From NCBI RefSeq assembly GCF_001411475.1, contig NZ_LLWH01000181.1:1-32405 (forward strand): a stretch of DNA of 32,405 nucleotides, read 5' to 3'. This document shows, in pieces, positions 32,112 through 32,405 of this stretch. This DNA comes from Pseudomonas endophytica. Lineage in GTDB: Bacteria > Pseudomonadota > Gammaproteobacteria > Pseudomonadales > Pseudomonadaceae. Position 1 is the stretch's first letter; the number at the start of each line of letters is the position of its first letter. The position numbers were made by a program, and so were the translations under genes. Below the pieces are notes generated by a model. The model searched no databases, was not told where the DNA came from, and saw nothing but the letters and a program-made list of their open reading frames with translations.

Positions 32112-32405
32112 ATGGATCTTTCCGGCAAACGCGTGCTGATCACCGCAGCAGCCCAAGGTATTGGCCTAGCCAGTGTTCAGGCCTATCTCGCCGCGGGCGC
32201 AGAGGTCTTCGCTGCAGACATTAACGCCAGCGCTCTGGACGCCCTGGAAGGCACGCACAACATTCTGTTGGACGTGACGAATGCCCAAGCCATTGAACAG
32301 TTGGCCAATGAGCTTGGCCCGTTGGATGTGCTGTTCCACTGCGCAGGCGTGGTCCACCGCGGCACTATCTTGGCGTGCAGTGCATACGATTGGGCATTCG
32401 CCCTC
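32112..32405 (+). CDS. SDR family oxidoreductase (3' end missing)
   Basis: The first 98 residues of a short-chain dehydrogenase, cut by the window edge. ATG at 32112 with GGAG 5 bases upstream. The nucleotide-binding motif is TAAAQGIG (residues 11-18, a TGxxxGxG variant). Asp36 after the second strand (FAADIN) predicts NAD rather than NADP, DVT stands for the DV motif, and HCAG replaces the usual NNAG. The catalytic Ser-Tyr-Lys part lies outside. The closest type I know is the NAD-dependent sugar-acid or hydroxybutyrate dehydrogenases; with a FadR-type regulator beside it, sugar-acid catabolism is likely but unproven. Confidence 0.88.
   Translation, partial: MDLSGKRVLITAAAQGIGLASVQAYLAAGAEVFAADINASALDALEGTHNILLDVTNAQAIEQLANELGPLDVLFHCAGVVHRGTILACSAYDWAFAL

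Overview
The window looks like a chromosomal segment of a Pseudomonas species, probably from the fluorescens/putida side of the genus. The reasons are close resemblance of the flagellar/chemotaxis proteins (FlgBCDE, CheR, CheV, FlgA, FlgM, FlgN, YcgR) to that genus, a NrdA with two ATP-cones, an E. coli-like BglX, and several copies of the GGAGCTGCCGCAGGCTGCGAT-type REP palindrome common in these genomes. This was judged by recognising the proteins, not by a search. I see no tRNA, rRNA, CRISPR array, insertion sequence, integrase or prophage gene. It reads as ordinary core plus lightly variable chromosome, and I did not find a clearly new biological system.

Layout. (1) 1-4033, plus strand: a cell-surface signalling trio made of the 3' part of a FecI-type sigma factor, a FecR-type anti-sigma factor and a TonB-dependent receptor with an N-terminal signalling (STN) domain. 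The receptor most resembles the haem receptor HasR. (2) 4127-8488, minus strand: lemA, two TPM-domain genes, a METTL25-like methyltransferase, a DJ-1/PfpI protein and a small ribbon-helix-helix protein. (3) 8756-14655, plus strand: bglX (periplasmic GH3 glucosidase) and nrdA (class Ia ribonucleotide reductase large subunit). nrdA has a long upstream region with a perfect DnaA box and NrdR-like palindromes, and nrdB does not follow it. (4) 15113-18821, plus strand: a translationally coupled cytosine-use operon codB - pucR-type regulator - codA. It is followed by a glycosyltransferase-like orphan at 18934-19965.

(5) 20117-27826: the flagellar block. flgBCDE runs leftward from a perfect sigma-54 promoter. 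cheV-cheR runs leftward and is divergent from flgA. flgM-flgN is preceded by a near-perfect sigma-28 (FliA) promoter, and a YcgR-type c-di-GMP flagellar brake follows. Together these build the rod and hook, set P-ring assembly, hold back FliA until the hook is finished, tune chemoreceptor methylation and slow the motor at high c-di-GMP. (6) 27911-32405: a YcaD-like MFS transporter, a glutamine-synthetase-family (gamma-glutamylpolyamine synthetase-like) enzyme, a small conserved-looking unknown protein, a FadR-type GntR regulator, and the start of a divergent SDR dehydrogenase. Two nearly identical operator-like palindromes lie between the last two.

Several genes start with TTG or GTG and overlap the preceding stop codon. 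Most REP elements sit just after the ends of transcription units.
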